Positions 45,444 through 58,063 of a stretch of DNA of 64,000 bases are shown here, in pieces (the stretch's first letter is position 1; the number at the start of each line of letters is the position of its first letter). This DNA is from Diploscapter coronatus (taxonomy: Eukaryota; Nematoda; Chromadorea; Rhabditida; Rhabditidae), in contig OZ038423.1 in the NCBI GenBank assembly GCA_964036155.1, positions 8,013,249 to 8,077,248 of the forward strand, read 5' to 3'. A program made the translations under genes and the position numbers. The notes beneath the pieces were generated by a model. The model was not told where the DNA came from, made no database searches, and saw nothing but the letters and a program-made list of their open reading frames with translations.

Positions 45444-48361
45444 CTAATCAGTTTCCAACTCGTCGAAGACGAAGGCCTCTTCAGCAGCCTTCATTTCCCG
45501 TTTCTGCTTCTCCCACTCGGCAATTTCTCTGCGTCTCTGCGCTCTCTGCTCTGCAATGCGTCGGTGTGATGGATCTTCGTGAACTGCTTTGAACCATCTG
45601 AAAGGAAGGGTTTAAACTGAAACAATCCCCATTCTCCATATTTATAGAAGATTTTTAATTTCGTAAAATTGTGTTTCGAACCAGAAATTTGCGTTGTTCA
45701 TGTAAATTTTTAAGATTCAACATTGACAGTTTTAAGGCTAAATTGTCTGAATCAGAGCTAGACTAAAGTTTCAGTCATTTTTGGGATCGATAGTACCGAT
45801 TTTAGCTTGGAAATGTTTTAAAAAGTTAAAAATGATTTACATAGGTTTACATTTTTCAAAAATTTGACTTCGTTCAGTCCTGATCGGAATAAACACATTA
45901 CCTAGCCTCTTCCCGTATCTCGTCACGATTCCTGCCTCCCAATGTCTCCATTTTCCGCTTCCAGGCATCATCCACGTCAGCTTTCAGCATTTGAGCAAGG
46001 TTTCGGAGCTAAAACAATGGGGCGGAATTTAAAAATAATAATAATAAAAGAAAAAATCGGCCTCCTGTATTCCACTTACTTTTTTTCTTTTCACGTACCT
46101 CCTCTCCTTAAAAATGGGCGTGGAATACAAAAAGCCGAAAAATCTCTACCTCGACATTGTCAACTTCTTTGTCCTTGAACTCCTTCTGCCTCAGGAAGCA
46201 CTTCGCTATTTCGTCTTCGTCTATCAATTTTGCTAGCATCTTCTCGTTGTGTTTCAGTTGAAGACTAAAATTTAATGATATAGGAGGAATGGAAGTAAGT
46301 TTGATATTTGCAAAATCCTTCAGTTGAGAAAAAATGCACGAATATTCGAAATGATCAATTTTGTCGTTAAAACGGACTCTTTGCAAGACACAAATAAAGG
46401 ACTGCATTTGGACAAAAATCTTCTAATCCAGATATGGTCCATATACAACTCCTCTTTGTCTGTTGTTCGAGTTTATAAAGAGTGTCTTAATTAAAAAGAA
46501 CAAAAATGACCTTGCTGAACTTTCTCAGCTTGAAAAGTGCATACTTTCAAAAAAAAAAAAACTCACAAATATCCAGCATTGTAAGCGATGACGAGTATCG
46601 AGCCAAATATAGTCCACTTCAGGATGCTCTTCCACATCTTCTCACTCTTCTGAAATTTCGAGAATCATTCGATATTCAATTTGTATTGGCAACCTCCTTG
46701 ATTTCTGAAGCGTTCATTTTCTCTTCATAGAAAGTCCACCCTGGTTCTTCGTGCCAGTAGCGTTTCCAGTCGCCTCTGAAAATTCGTTACTACTGAGATC
46801 TTGCAAGACTTCACAAAATTCTACAAATTAAAATAAAATGTTTCCCTTTAAATCAGAAAATAAGAATCTTTAAAAATTCTCTTCTTTGTACTGGTTAATA
46901 TTTCTCAAATAAATGAAATTCAACAGTTTCATATACTTTACTTTCACAAAATAAGATGATTACTTCTTTCTTTCTAATGAATACTTTTTCTTAAACATTG
47001 GTGAAAGAAAGGAAGAGAATAGCGTGTGGTAAGAAGTACTATAGCCAAATTCAACCTGTAATTCTCGTGAGTATTCTGCTGATAGAAATGTGAGTATGGA
47101 TACTGATATCTGCTGGTGTCTCTGGGAGGAGGCATCGAGCCGCGCAGATCGTAGAGACGTCTGTCGGCAGGACGACGCAATGTGTCATAGGCTTTCTGAA
47201 ACGAAACAATCATATTTCTTCCCACATAATTAGGTAATTCTAAAATGGCAAGATGGTGTTTCTGAGCTATCTTATCTCATACTATTTTCACTTTATTCAC
47301 TCTCTACCCATCTCTACCTATAGCTCACGTCCTTACATTATTTATTCTTCCATGGGTAACCCAATAAGTAATAGCATAAAAATACCTTTAACTCGACGAA
47401 TGCAGCCGCTGAACTGTCGCCTGTATTGTCGGGATGAAGCTGAAAATCGTAATTTTCAAAGAATTAAGAATCGTAAAATCGAGACAGTCACTGCGCATCA
47501 AAATTTTTGATACGCAGTGGCATACACTTGTAAAATTAGGTATGTTGACAGTGAAGTGGAATTTCTTGCACTATATATTCCTGCTCATCGAAATCTTATT
47601 TTATATTCGTTCTTCTGTGAGCTTATGTAAAATTGCATAACTTCTCCTAAATTTTCTGAAAAAATAATAGAAAAGCAGTTACTTGTTTGGATTTAGCATA
47701 GAAAGCAGTTTTAATTTGAACAGTGGTGGCATTTTTTGGCACTCCGAGCACTTCGTAGAAACATCGTTCGGGAGGCGGTTTTGAAGAGTGTGCGTAGTGT
47801 CTGATAAGCATAAGATTACATCATTACTGATCACATTATACAAACGAATAAATTATTTGCAACACCTTGGAATTCGTGGAAAAGATAAGGAATATTTGGG
47901 AGATAAGAGATTGCTGTTTTTCTCTACTTTTCATGAAATTATTCACTTTCCGAAAAGAATCTATAAAGTTTGTAAAATTCACAAAAAAAATCTAATACAA
48001 GAGGTAGAAAGGAAACGCATTCATAAATAAAAACCAATCGTGCGATTGATGAAATTCATAACATTTTCAACCAATGACTCACTTTGCCTACATTCTCAAA
48101 CGCGAGCTTACAAGTTGTAATTTGTTATGGAAAATAAATAGTAGAAAACACGTTTTCGATTTTTAGCTACACTATTTTCATTTTAGCAAGAAGAATGCTT
48201 CCACTGCAGTTTGTTAGGCTGTGCAAAATAATTTCAAAATGAGTCTACCTGCAGAACAATTGAGTATCTGCATGAATTGCTGCAAAACAGATAATTGAAT
48301 TCTTCGAGAAAAGCCGAACTTCCTTCTGAGGCAGCGATTTTGGCAGTAAAGTTAGTCCCAT
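45444..48361 (-). CDS. DnaJ-domain membrane protein (DNAJC4-like)
   Basis: A J-domain co-chaperone that should stimulate an Hsp70 and be held in a membrane. Exon 1 (48249-48361) encodes a basic N-terminus (MGLTLLPKSLPQKEVRLFSK), possibly a mitochondrial or ER signal. Exon 2 (47683-47800) starts the J domain, CFYEVLGVPKNATTVQIKTA and FYAKSKQ. Exon 3 (47386-47439) has the essential HPD motif (LHPDNTGDSS). Exon 4 completes it with KAYDTLRRPADRRLYDLRG. A single membrane helix follows (WTIFGSILVIAYNAGYL), then a charged region ending DELETD. One J domain near the N-terminus plus one membrane span resembles DNAJC4; other single-span J proteins are possible. It is the middle gene of the BOP1-DnaJ-SDR cluster. 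Confidence 0.83.
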
Positions 48362-48589
48362 AGCATTTCGATATTACTGAAAAATCTAAAATTAAAAAAA
48401 ATAAATAAATCAGAAAAAATAAAGATATTCAATATGGAAAGGAACCATAATTTCCTAAATACATCAAATAAAACTATAAAACTTTATTCGCCAACAGAAT
48501 CAAACTCAACAAGTCAACAAAGAGATATTCTTGAAAAAGATAAATTTTAAAGGGAAATAACAAGAAAATCCAAGATTAGGCTGAAAATC
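48362..48589 (-). promoter_or_regulatory. Operon-like intercistronic region BOP1 to DnaJ
   Basis: AATAAA on the minus strand (48483-48488) lies about 105 bp before the acceptor TTTTTCAG ending at 48377, which is 16 nt upstream of the DnaJ-gene ATG. Spacing and U-rich content fit a nematode intercistronic region. Confidence 0.6.
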
Positions 48590-51500
48590 CTACGAACTGA
48601 AGAGAGCGACAGTTCCGTCTGCACCTGCAGTGAGCAGCCAGGGCTGAGTTGGGTGCCACGCCACATCCAAGACTGACAGGCCATCGGCCTGAAAATGGAG
48701 AGTATTGCAAGAAAATTATCTACTGGTTTGCGAACTGTAAATTAAACGATTCATTATTTTATTACTTTCTCGTGAACTTTTGTGAGCGGAAGGCAAATAT
48801 TTGAGTAGAAGGACAGTGCATATCTATGGCACGGTCTCTTATGAACTCTATGCCTTCGTAGCGTCCTAAGATTACGCTCGAAGAAAAGGAATGCCTGCGA
48901 AAATGCGAGAAAATGAATGATCCGTTCAAAATGAATGCATGAAAACGAGGAATTATCTCGCTCAATTGTCAAAATCTGCTGCGCGATTGCACGGCGATAC
49001 ATAGCGGCGCAGCAGCGTTACAGATGGACGGGCTAAATCTCCTGGCCATAAATAACATAAGGTCGTAATAGTAGAAAATTACTCACGATAAACAGCAAGA
49101 AGTGAAACTTTTAGAGTTTATACGATTTTTAGAGTCTAGTTTCTCGGTCAAATTTTGCTATGAGTCATTTTACAAGAATTTTTCTCGAGTAAAAAATTCC
49201 CCCTACCACTTGATGTGGATAGAGCCTTTTGACGGGGTAGATTTCGTTGTCCCTGGACGAGTCCGTGTAGATGCGCACGTAGTAGATCATTGCTGATCCG
49301 TCGTCAGATACAGTAGCCAAAAGGGGGTATCTGAAATCATATTCTTCGTGTCGTTTTAGAGCAGAATAGGCTTGAAAAATATATGAGCATTCCTCTAATT
49401 TTCAACATCACTTTACTTCTGCTGTCTGATAGTAAGCATCGAAATTTCGTATGAACGAATCAGCGAGCAAACAATGGAAATTTGTTGTAATTATCCTCAA
49501 ATTTCAATTTTAACTACACCCTAGAAAAAATTGCACAAATAATTCCAACTAAAAATACCGCTTGTGGAAAACGACTCCTCTGATTGCGGATCTGTGATGT
49601 CTGAACTTCTTCCAGGGCTTGTTTGACAGCTGCAGATCCAGCCAGCTGAATTTGCGATCCAAACCACCAACGAAGAGATTCTGCAAAATGAATGATTTGT
49701 TTGAAATCTTTTTAGAAATTATTCAAAAATAACATTTCAAGGTTAGGATTGAATAAAGAATTGTTTCCAATTTTGCTCAGTTTTGATATTTTAGGGAAGA
49801 AGAAGAATAGCTCACATCTCCCGTGTGATCATAGGCAATCGCCCCGACGTGAGCAGTTCCTGGGGAGCACTTCTTCAGCAGAATGCAGCGCGCCAAATCG
49901 TAGTAGCGAATGCTGACTTTCGTGGCCACGAACAAATGAGGCTAGAAATCAATAGTTTGAGAAAATCGAACTCTAATCCAACCTTAATTGGATGAAATCC
50001 GACAGTCTGCACGTGGCCTTTTCGCTTTCGGAATGGACACTGAAATTTTAATTTTGAGAAGGTTTTTTTCAAGGAAAATTAAAACCTGTGACTTAGCCTT
50101 GCTGAGCTGATGGATGTAGACAGAAGAAGCGATGTCTGCGATGGCCACTGACGCGAAATAATCGCCTTTCTGATGCCACACAACTCTACGGACTTCCTCA
50201 AATGATTATATTGCTTCGGAAAGTAGGATGAAATACTCGTGAAGGATTGAATTCGCTTCAAAAGCATACAGAATCTTACGTTTGGCATTTTGAGAATGAC
50301 CCGTTCGCGATTTCGCCTCCAGTCGATTTGACTTTCGACCTCTCCGATTGGCAGCTGAAATAGTCGAGTTAGTTTTACCTTCTCTCGTCGAACAAATTCG
50401 GTCTTCCGTATTTTTCACAAATGATCAACGTTTACGGCTTTATCTTATCTCTCTTACTTTCCAACTCTATCCGCCATATTCTTTGACAGGTACAATTGAC
50501 GATGTTGGTTGATCGTTGACAAATACAAGAAATGAGCAAACTAGCAACCTCCTTGAGGAATTTCTCAGTGTTGGCGACGAGCAGCCTGTCCCCACAGCCA
50601 GTGTTGAGAAGGGCGATTTGGTGACCCTCGTACGAGACCGCCAAAAGAGTAAATTCGGCATTCGGACAGAATGCCACTGAAGTAACGGGGCCTTCCATCT
50701 TGAATGTCTGAAAAATGGTGAATGAGAGAAATATTCACTTTGCAGTGAAAACATTTTCTTTCGAAAAATAACAATGGAATTTTGACCATTATTTTATCCT
50801 CGCTTTTCTAGATCAACCATGATTAGAATGAGAGATAGAAAGTTTTAAAGTATTTTCCAAAGAATTCCCACCTTAACGCATCTGCCCGTGTCGACCATCC
50901 ATATCTTGACAGTTCCATCAGCGCCTCCCGAAGCCATTAGCTCGCCCTTTTCTGGCTCCATCGAAATAGAGCGGACTTGGCCAGAATGACCACGCATGTA
51001 CTTCAAAATTTACTTATTTGAAAATTAAAGGGCAAATTCATAGTTCAGAAATTATCTTCAAAGGTATGTGTGGAGAAATTATAGGAAGATGAAAGAAAAA
51101 AAAGTAATATATGAGAAGAAAGAAAAACTTACAAATGCGAGAGTAGTCGGGAATGGCTTCAGATCATTAGGATTAGGCAGGTCAGGCAGCAGTTGGGATG
51201 GGTCGGTGACTTGCATCTCAAATAAACAAATCACTAAAATTTTTTTTAAAAAATCTCCAACCTTATTCTTGATTTTCCTGGGCGCCAAATACAAATCCAG
51301 ACAACGATCGTATCTTTCCGACAGGAACTCTTTGTATTGAGGCACCTGTAAATTAACTATACTATATTAAAAAGCTAATTAAACTAGGAAATAGGGCAAT
51401 TAACAAAAACTGACCCTTCTGTAGGAGTCGAATTTCTCGGGAATGTAGTTCGCCGGTCTGTCCTCAGGCTCAGTCTCTTTCCACCTGAAATAAAGATGTA

Positions 51501-53440
51501 TTGTGAACTGAATCAGCAATTACTCAGTTTAGAAGCATTTTCCCTTCCCAAAAGTATAATAAGGCTTCTCTCGATAAGTAAGATATCAGATTTTTTCAGA
51601 AAACTCAGAAACATCAATAAAAATCACTTTTTCTTTTCCTTCTCATCAAGGAGATACTCCTCAGGTGGATTGTATGACTCGTTGTGAACAGGAAGTGGCA
51701 TCTGAAAATTATAATTGAAGAAAATAAAAGAAAGCTTTCCTACCTTAGGTGCAGGCATGTGAACACGCATTCGAGCGATCTGCGACTTGGTCAGGCTCGA
51801 AGATGAATCTTCCGAGGCCCACAAGTCGTACGGCTGAAAATGGAGTCCAACTTTAAAAGATCTTTTTTCAAGAAACTTCAATCGAAAATGACAAAATAGA
51901 TTCGAAATAAACAAAATCCCTAGAATAAATTTATACTTTCTGACATCGATGTCAAAGGTATATATGCACCCTAGGAGTAAAACAAAAAGTCACTTTTGGT
52001 TCCTCCTTTTCCTGTGGCGGCTTGAGCCATCCCATCTTGATTGCGTGGACGAGTTTGCTGACTTTCTGCATTTCCTGCTTGGACGGCACGAAACGGGACT
52101 TTGGCTCAGGACTGAAATTCTTCAGATCCACCTACTCTTCAACAAGCAAGACATACATGTTATCGATGGGATGGATCATCTTCTCAGAGGAGTACAGGTC
52201 AAGGAAAGGCTCGTACGGGTTGTAGCCGATTTGCGGATACTTCCCGCTGCTCATGTTCTTGATTCGTTCCACCTGAAAAGGTCAAAAATTGAAAGAGACT
52301 GAAAGTCTTCAATCAGACCTGTCCTTCTGTCAGAGTCACATCGGTGCCAGTTTGGCGGTCGAACACCTTACGCCTGAAAAGGAGTTTATTACCCAAAACA
52401 AGCACTTTCTTCTGTACAGTAATACTTATATTTTAGGAAAAAATTTATCCAATTTTTGAAATCCTAGAAAATCTGTTACCTAAGCAAAATTAGAAAAAAA
52501 AATCATAAAATTGAGAAGGAACATTTCATAATCGGAAGAAAAGATGCCAATAAGGAATTCTCCTGTACTTTTCAACTCTCTAGCCATGAAAAATCTGCAA
52601 ATGGACTTACCAATAATCGGGATCTTCCATTTTCTCGAGGAAGGTATCGATTTCGCCCTTCTTCTTTGGCTTGGCAATCTTGTTGCCAATCTTATCATAT
52701 CCAATATGCTCCTCATCGTCGTACCACTTGATTGGAATGTTTCCGATCGTGTTGCGCAGATCCTGGAATGACAATTTTTTATCGAATGATTTTGAGGGAG
52801 GCTTTAAGAAATTGTACAAAGTTTCGGGAGAAAGTGGTTAAAATTGAATTGGCAGAAGCGTTTTCTTTGAAAAATTTCAAAGGCAAAACTATCCTTGGTT
52901 TTCTGCGATTTTAATAAAAAATGAATCTGTTGAATTGATTGGCGAAAAATACCAACCTCTTCATCAGACGAGTCATACTCGTACTCGTCCTGCTGACTGC
53001 CTCCTTTGCCTCCTTCATTCGTCTTCTTCTCGCTTATCATCGGCTTCACGTCTTCCTCGACACTCAAATATAATTTATGAAGAGCAGAAGACAATTTTAA
53101 TAAAATCTGAACTTTTAACTTTCAAGGAACGGAATTCTAAAAGAAGAAAGCAGACGATATCTCACAAAATTATGCAATCCGAGTATCTTGAAAAATCGTT
53201 TGAATGAACAAGGAATTTTTTTTTCCAAATCTCGTGAAATATTCCCGGAACAATATTAGAATCAATTCTCGCTCCAACAGAAAACTAAATAAATTCCCGA
53301 AAATCCCACTTGTCCTTCAGCAATTCTTCAGTTTCTTCATTCTTCTGCTTCTCCTTTCCATTCGCCTTCCTCTTCGTCTTCCTGACCGCTTTCTGCTCAC
53401 TGATTCCGTCCAATTTCTTGCCAACTTTCGTCGAACCCAT
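48590..53440 (-). CDS. BOP1: Ribosome biogenesis protein BOP1 (Erb1)
   Basis: The nucleolar WD-repeat protein of the PeBoW complex (PES1-BOP1-WDR12), needed for 27S/32S pre-rRNA processing and 60S assembly. About 17 exons give roughly 700 aa. The N-terminus is basic ([20 protein letters not shown]), then acidic ([11 protein letters not shown]). The BOP1NT domain is unmistakable: [90 protein letters not shown] and [13 protein letters not shown] repeats follow, starting [20 protein letters not shown] and [19 protein letters not shown], through [20 protein letters not shown], to the last blade [20 protein letters not shown] ending at 48590. All hallmark blocks are present. It is the promoter-proximal gene of the likely three-gene operon. 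Confidence 0.96.
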
Positions 53441-54884
53441 TCTGAAACAAAACGGTTTGTAAAATAGAAAATTTCACGATAAAGTATGGACCAAAAGTAC
53501 GGATAATTATTCGAAAAATAACGCGTAAAACGAGTGAAATAGGGAAATAGGAGAGAATGACAGAAATAGGACTAGGAGAAAGAAAGATGAACCAAAAAAG
53601 AGAAATTAAAAGAGAAAGGGAATAAAGGAAATGTGAATAGAGCCCCCAAGCAGACATGCCGGATTTAAGTTTCGGGCAAAATCTTTGTGCAGAAATGTCA
53701 CCAGGGATATGAATAAGATTTCCGTGAGGAAAACACTTAAACATTTTCTAGATCGAAAAATCGCAAATCTATTACCCAAAATGAACACATTTTCGCTAAC
53801 GAAATATTGCTTGTGCGTGGTTGTGTGCAGGGTATTGTGTCCTGATTTTTTTTTTGCATAGAACCATTTTATCAGGTGTATCGTCGATCTAGGTTGGGGG
53901 GTTTTTTTTTGTTTAGATATTCGGAGTTTGAAGGGTGTTTCTTTCCCAAATTTTTGGTTTTAAACTACCACGCTTCTACCACAAACGCATAATTGATCTA
54001 TCTCATACAAAGGAGAATAGAATAAACCGTAATGAATACCGAAGGAAAATTAAAAATACACTTGAAAAATGATTAAATAAAGATAGGTTTGTAACTCAAT
54101 GAAATTGCATAAAATAATTCATTCTTTTTATTGCTTCATCATTTTTTCCCAAGATTTTGTCTCTCATCTTTTTACTATTTATTATTCACTTTTAAACATT
54201 TTTACTAGTATCTATGACTCAGAAAGATAAGGATATTCGGGATTTTCTCACCTTTTTCTGAAAGAAAAGAATAGGTCTCTGGTAATTGGTGAATTTTTCA
54301 AATTTATGAATCGAGGTTGCCATTTTTTTAATCAAGACGTCTCAGTAACAATTGCATAATTAGCATCTATTTTCGAATTCGTCAATATCTCGATTTTTTA
54401 GCAAAACTTATTTTAAAAAAATGATTTTTTCATATGTTCCCAATTTAGTTCGTTTGTGTTGCCAGTTGCCACTAGCCAACTTTATAGGAGACAGCCAGAT
54501 AGTCCCTCTGCACAAAGGCAGACGATGCAATGAATCGAAGCGGTTAATTGATAAGAGGAAATTCTCCAGGCAAAGGTATTATCTATTGCATTCCCTCTCT
54601 TCAACTCTTGCTTCACTAAATTTTAATTTCTCAGTCTCTTCGATACAGTTAGAAGCATCTCGCTAATCAATTTTTTATCTGCCATTATTATTTTTAGTCA
54701 GTTTCTGCCATATTTTTGTCTGACACTTGATTCTCATGCAACATCTTTTATTTTACTCTTCATTAAAAAACTAGGGATGCTGGCATTGCAAAATAAATTT
54801 TGTATTGCACTGTATTACCAACGTTCCTGAAAACTGAACTTCATAGATGAGTTTCCTTTAAAGGAATTCCGTATTATTTGCAGG
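53441..54884. promoter_or_regulatory. Divergent intergenic region between BOP1 operon and innexin
   Basis: The 1.4 kb separates two genes transcribed away from each other, so it should contain both promoters. It has homopolymer T/A tracts (for example near 53850 and 53900). A TATTTGCAG acceptor directly precedes the innexin ATG, a possible spliced-leader site. No protein gene was recognised; an 81-codon plus frame at 54421-54666 looks random. Confidence 0.45.
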
Positions 54885-57600
54885 ATGGATGCGATTCTGG
54901 ACATCCTCAACAAGTGGAATGCGCTGCGCTATGAGGAAGACTTTACAGATCGATTCAACTATCAATATACGCCTTATCTGTTTGCTCTTTCTGCATTACT
55001 CATTACTTCTAAGGTAAGGTTACGTAGTTGTAGGTGTGGGCGGAAACAATAATTCATTGATGACTCAAAATGTTGCTCTTTAATTTAGACTTATATGGGA
55101 AGGGCCATCGTTTGCTGGGTTCCGGCTGAGTTTCGAGGAGGTGAATAAACTTTAGGCAAAATATAAGCACATAAGTTATCAAATACCTATCCTTTAAAAA
55201 GTTAAATAACTGCATTAGGGATCTAAAATCTAGATTTAAAATTTTTTAACCTGCTATTTGGAAACTACAATTCTTCAATTTTACAATTCATACTAAATAG
55301 AGCTAGGAATGGCGGAGAAAAATCCTTTCCTACACTTTCAGATAGCTTATGAGATTATTGGCTACTAGTTTCCAAGTTGCTTTTTAAAAACGGGGTTACA
55401 AATTTGAGGTCCTCGAAATTGAAATTTTCAAAAATTCTTCGAGACGAAAATCGATATTTCACATATCCTGGATTATATCGTTACGCATACAAATTAGGCT
55501 GGTTCGAATATGCAAGAGATTATTGTCTGATTGAAAATACGTATTATTTGCCGACGGAAGATCCACACATGCCTGATATTCCCGAAAGGGAAGAAAGGAA
55601 ATTACCATACTATCAGGTTATTTCCAATAAATTATGCTTACTAAAGTCGTGAAATATCTTAGTGGGTGCAATTTGTGCTAGTTCTTCTCGGATTCATGTT
55701 CTACTTGCCGCATGTTTTGTGGCGATCGATAAATTGGTGGTCAGGTAGACTATCTAGAGTAGAATGCAAGGGTTTGGAAACGATCGTTATTGAATATGCT
55801 CAGTTTATGCATACAAATCTATTCCGCAAGAATGAGATATTTCCGAACTGATTATTTAATTTATGTCAATTCCTATTCTAGGCTTCTGTTATCTTCAATC
55901 TCGGTAAATGAATTATCTGCGTCTGATAAAACGGCGGAGTTCAGCCTTGGCAGAGATCAGAGACCGAGAAATCGACCGAGCTCAGCCGTAAAATGCACTG
56001 AAAATGACTGAGATTGACTGGGCATAGTCATTCTCGGTCCAATTTCAGACTCTGCTCAAACTGATCGTGAGATTTTGCTCGGAGCGAGCAGTCTATTTCA
56101 GACCGTGTAATTTTTTCGGTCTGTGGAGTCGGCTGAGCTCGATCTGAGAAAAAATATTTCGGCCGAACTCAGCTGAGATCGGCCGCTCTGACATGCTGAG
56201 AACAAGCGTTCATTGTTAACATTGTCTTTCCAAAATTTTGCTTATCACTGCCTATCGTTTCACAAGTATAAGAACGTTCATTGTTAGGAATACAAGTCCA
56301 AGCTGTAGTCAAAACCGCTTCAACTCTGTCAAAGCATGATGAAAATGAACGAAATAAAGGAATCCAGAAGATAGCCGGCCACATTTTGAGAGCCAATAAT
56401 AGAGGAGCTACCGGGTAATTTTTACTCATATCGAGTTACATCATCAAAGCAATTCATGATTTTTCGATTCTGTGTCCGGCCTGGTTGGGTGTCGTTGGCA
56501 TATCTGCTAATGAAATTCATGTTTCTCGTCAATATTATTCTGCAGATTATAATTCTGCACATATTCCTTGGATTTGACTGGGGAGATCTCTTCAGTAAGC
56601 ATTTTGTGCAAACTTTAGGATGGCAAATAGCAACTAACTAACTTATTTAGGACTTCGATTGAATTTCAAGAGCGATTGGATGAGCACTGGGCTTTTCCCC
56701 AGATCGACTATGTGCGATTTCGATGTGAGTATAAAATAGTTTTCTTTATTCGACCCATTAGTACCCAAATTCTCTGCATGATTTTAGATTCGAAACAAAG
56801 GAAATATTCAACGTTATTCTGTTCAGTAAGAAAAATTCTTCCATTTTCGATCTCATAAAATCACACCAGATGCGTGCTCTCGATAAACATGTTCAATGAG
56901 AAGATCTTCCTAGTTTTATTCTATTGGCTTATCATATTGTTTGGCGTAAGTTGTCTTCCTATTACTTTATTGCTATTTTTCTAATGCAGATAACCGTAGT
57001 GAATACAGTGACATGGTTCATCCGCTTGTCATCAAAGGCAAGTCGAGTAGCGTTTGCAGAGAGGATGCTGCGTGCTTCTGGCTATTCTCAGTCAGGATCA
57101 CCTAAATCTCGATTTACGGCGCCATTGGTTAGAATTCAGCTATCGAATATTTTATAAAACTCATGAATTTTAGCTATTGGCAGGCAGTCCATCAGAAAAG
57201 GAGACATTGAAGCGACCTGACGAATTAGAAAAGGAAGATTATTCGGTAATTTTAGAAAATTGAATATGATGACATGACGACACGATTTACTATGAATGAA
57301 TAAGTATTACATTCCCATACTTATTGAAAATTGCGAGATCATTTTGAAGAAGTTATGCCGCCATACAACCACATTCTACTAACTATAAATTTCTAATGTT
57401 TAAAAAATATGCATATATATTGGAATTTTTTATTTTTGACATTTCAGAATACCCGTTATGAATTCTCTAAACTGAGTACTGATGTCTATGTAGTGCTGAA
57501 ATTAATTGCTTCGAATGCAGGAGACGCAGTGTGCAGTGATGTCGTCGGAGAGCTCTTCAAGCAGTACAACGAAGAGCAAAGAAATCATAAACATGATTAA
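54885..57600 (+). CDS. Innexin gap-junction channel protein
   Basis: A four-helix protein that forms invertebrate gap junctions. Exons 54885-55013, 55089-55140, 55498-55616, 55663-55744, 56288-56414, 56467-56594, 56651-56724 and four more, ending at 57600, encode about 385 aa. The start resembles the family (RYEEDFTDRFNYQYTPYLFA). TMGRAIVCWVPAEFRGG supplies the first extracellular cysteine region, and YARDYCLIENTYYLP the next. The hallmark YYQWVQF opens helix 2. GIQVQAVVKTASTLSKHDEN lies in the cytoplasmic loop. Helix 3 is YLLMKFMFLVNIILQIIIL, then STGLFPRSTMCDFD and QCVLSINMFNEKIFLVLFYW with conserved extracellular cysteines and helix 4. The tail ends YEFSKLSTDVYVVLKLIASN and EEQRNHKHD. Intron 5 (56415-56466) ends CG, not AG. 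Intron 4 contains a GC-rich inverted repeat. Confidence 0.94.
55915..56205. repeat. GC-rich imperfect inverted repeat in innexin intron 4
   Basis: The stretch is GC-richer than its surroundings and carries many variants of a GAGCTCAGCCG-like word in both orientations: GAGTTCAGCC and GAGCTCAGCCG in the left half; GGCTGAGCTCG, CCGAACTCAGCTGAG and GATCGGCCG in the right half. It may be an old foldback or MITE-type insertion. It enlarges this intron to 543 bp. Ends and target duplication are not resolved. Confidence 0.45.
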
Positions 57601-58063
57601 TTTATCGACTTATTATTTGATCTTTTTGCATTTTCCCGTTTTTAACTTTGAGAATCTATTTCAAAGTCTAAATTCGGAGTATGCTAAATTCGACCTGACG
57701 TTGATATTCCTGAAGTTTAAATCGAATTTCGAATCTTTTCGAAGCTAAATAATGCATACACCTTATCATTTTACCTATCGCTAAAACACCCCTAGATACT
57801 GCCTATTTTGTTTAATTGTTAATTCTGTGATTCTTACTCATTTCTTTTCTGTTGAATATCCATGTCTGTTTGTCGGTATTTTGTAATGTTGTTTTAAAAG
57901 AGCGATAATAAAATTCGCATAGGAATTTAGTGATGACCCACGAATTTGTATGTTTGAACAACTGTCGAATGGTCATGGCTTGGGGTGCATAGTAAAATGA
58001 CCATGTATGGGAGGGGAGAACGTAGAAATTTTCTAGATTCAACATCGATTTTCTGCTGAGCCA
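57601..58063 (+). other. Innexin to galaxin-like intergenic region
   Basis: AATAAA occurs at 57907-57912. An acceptor, TTTTCTAG, ends at 58036, 28 nt before the galaxin-like ATG. The 124 bp between them is compatible with an operon, but the innexin 3' UTR would be about 300 nt, so an independent promoter is equally possible. Confidence 0.35.
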
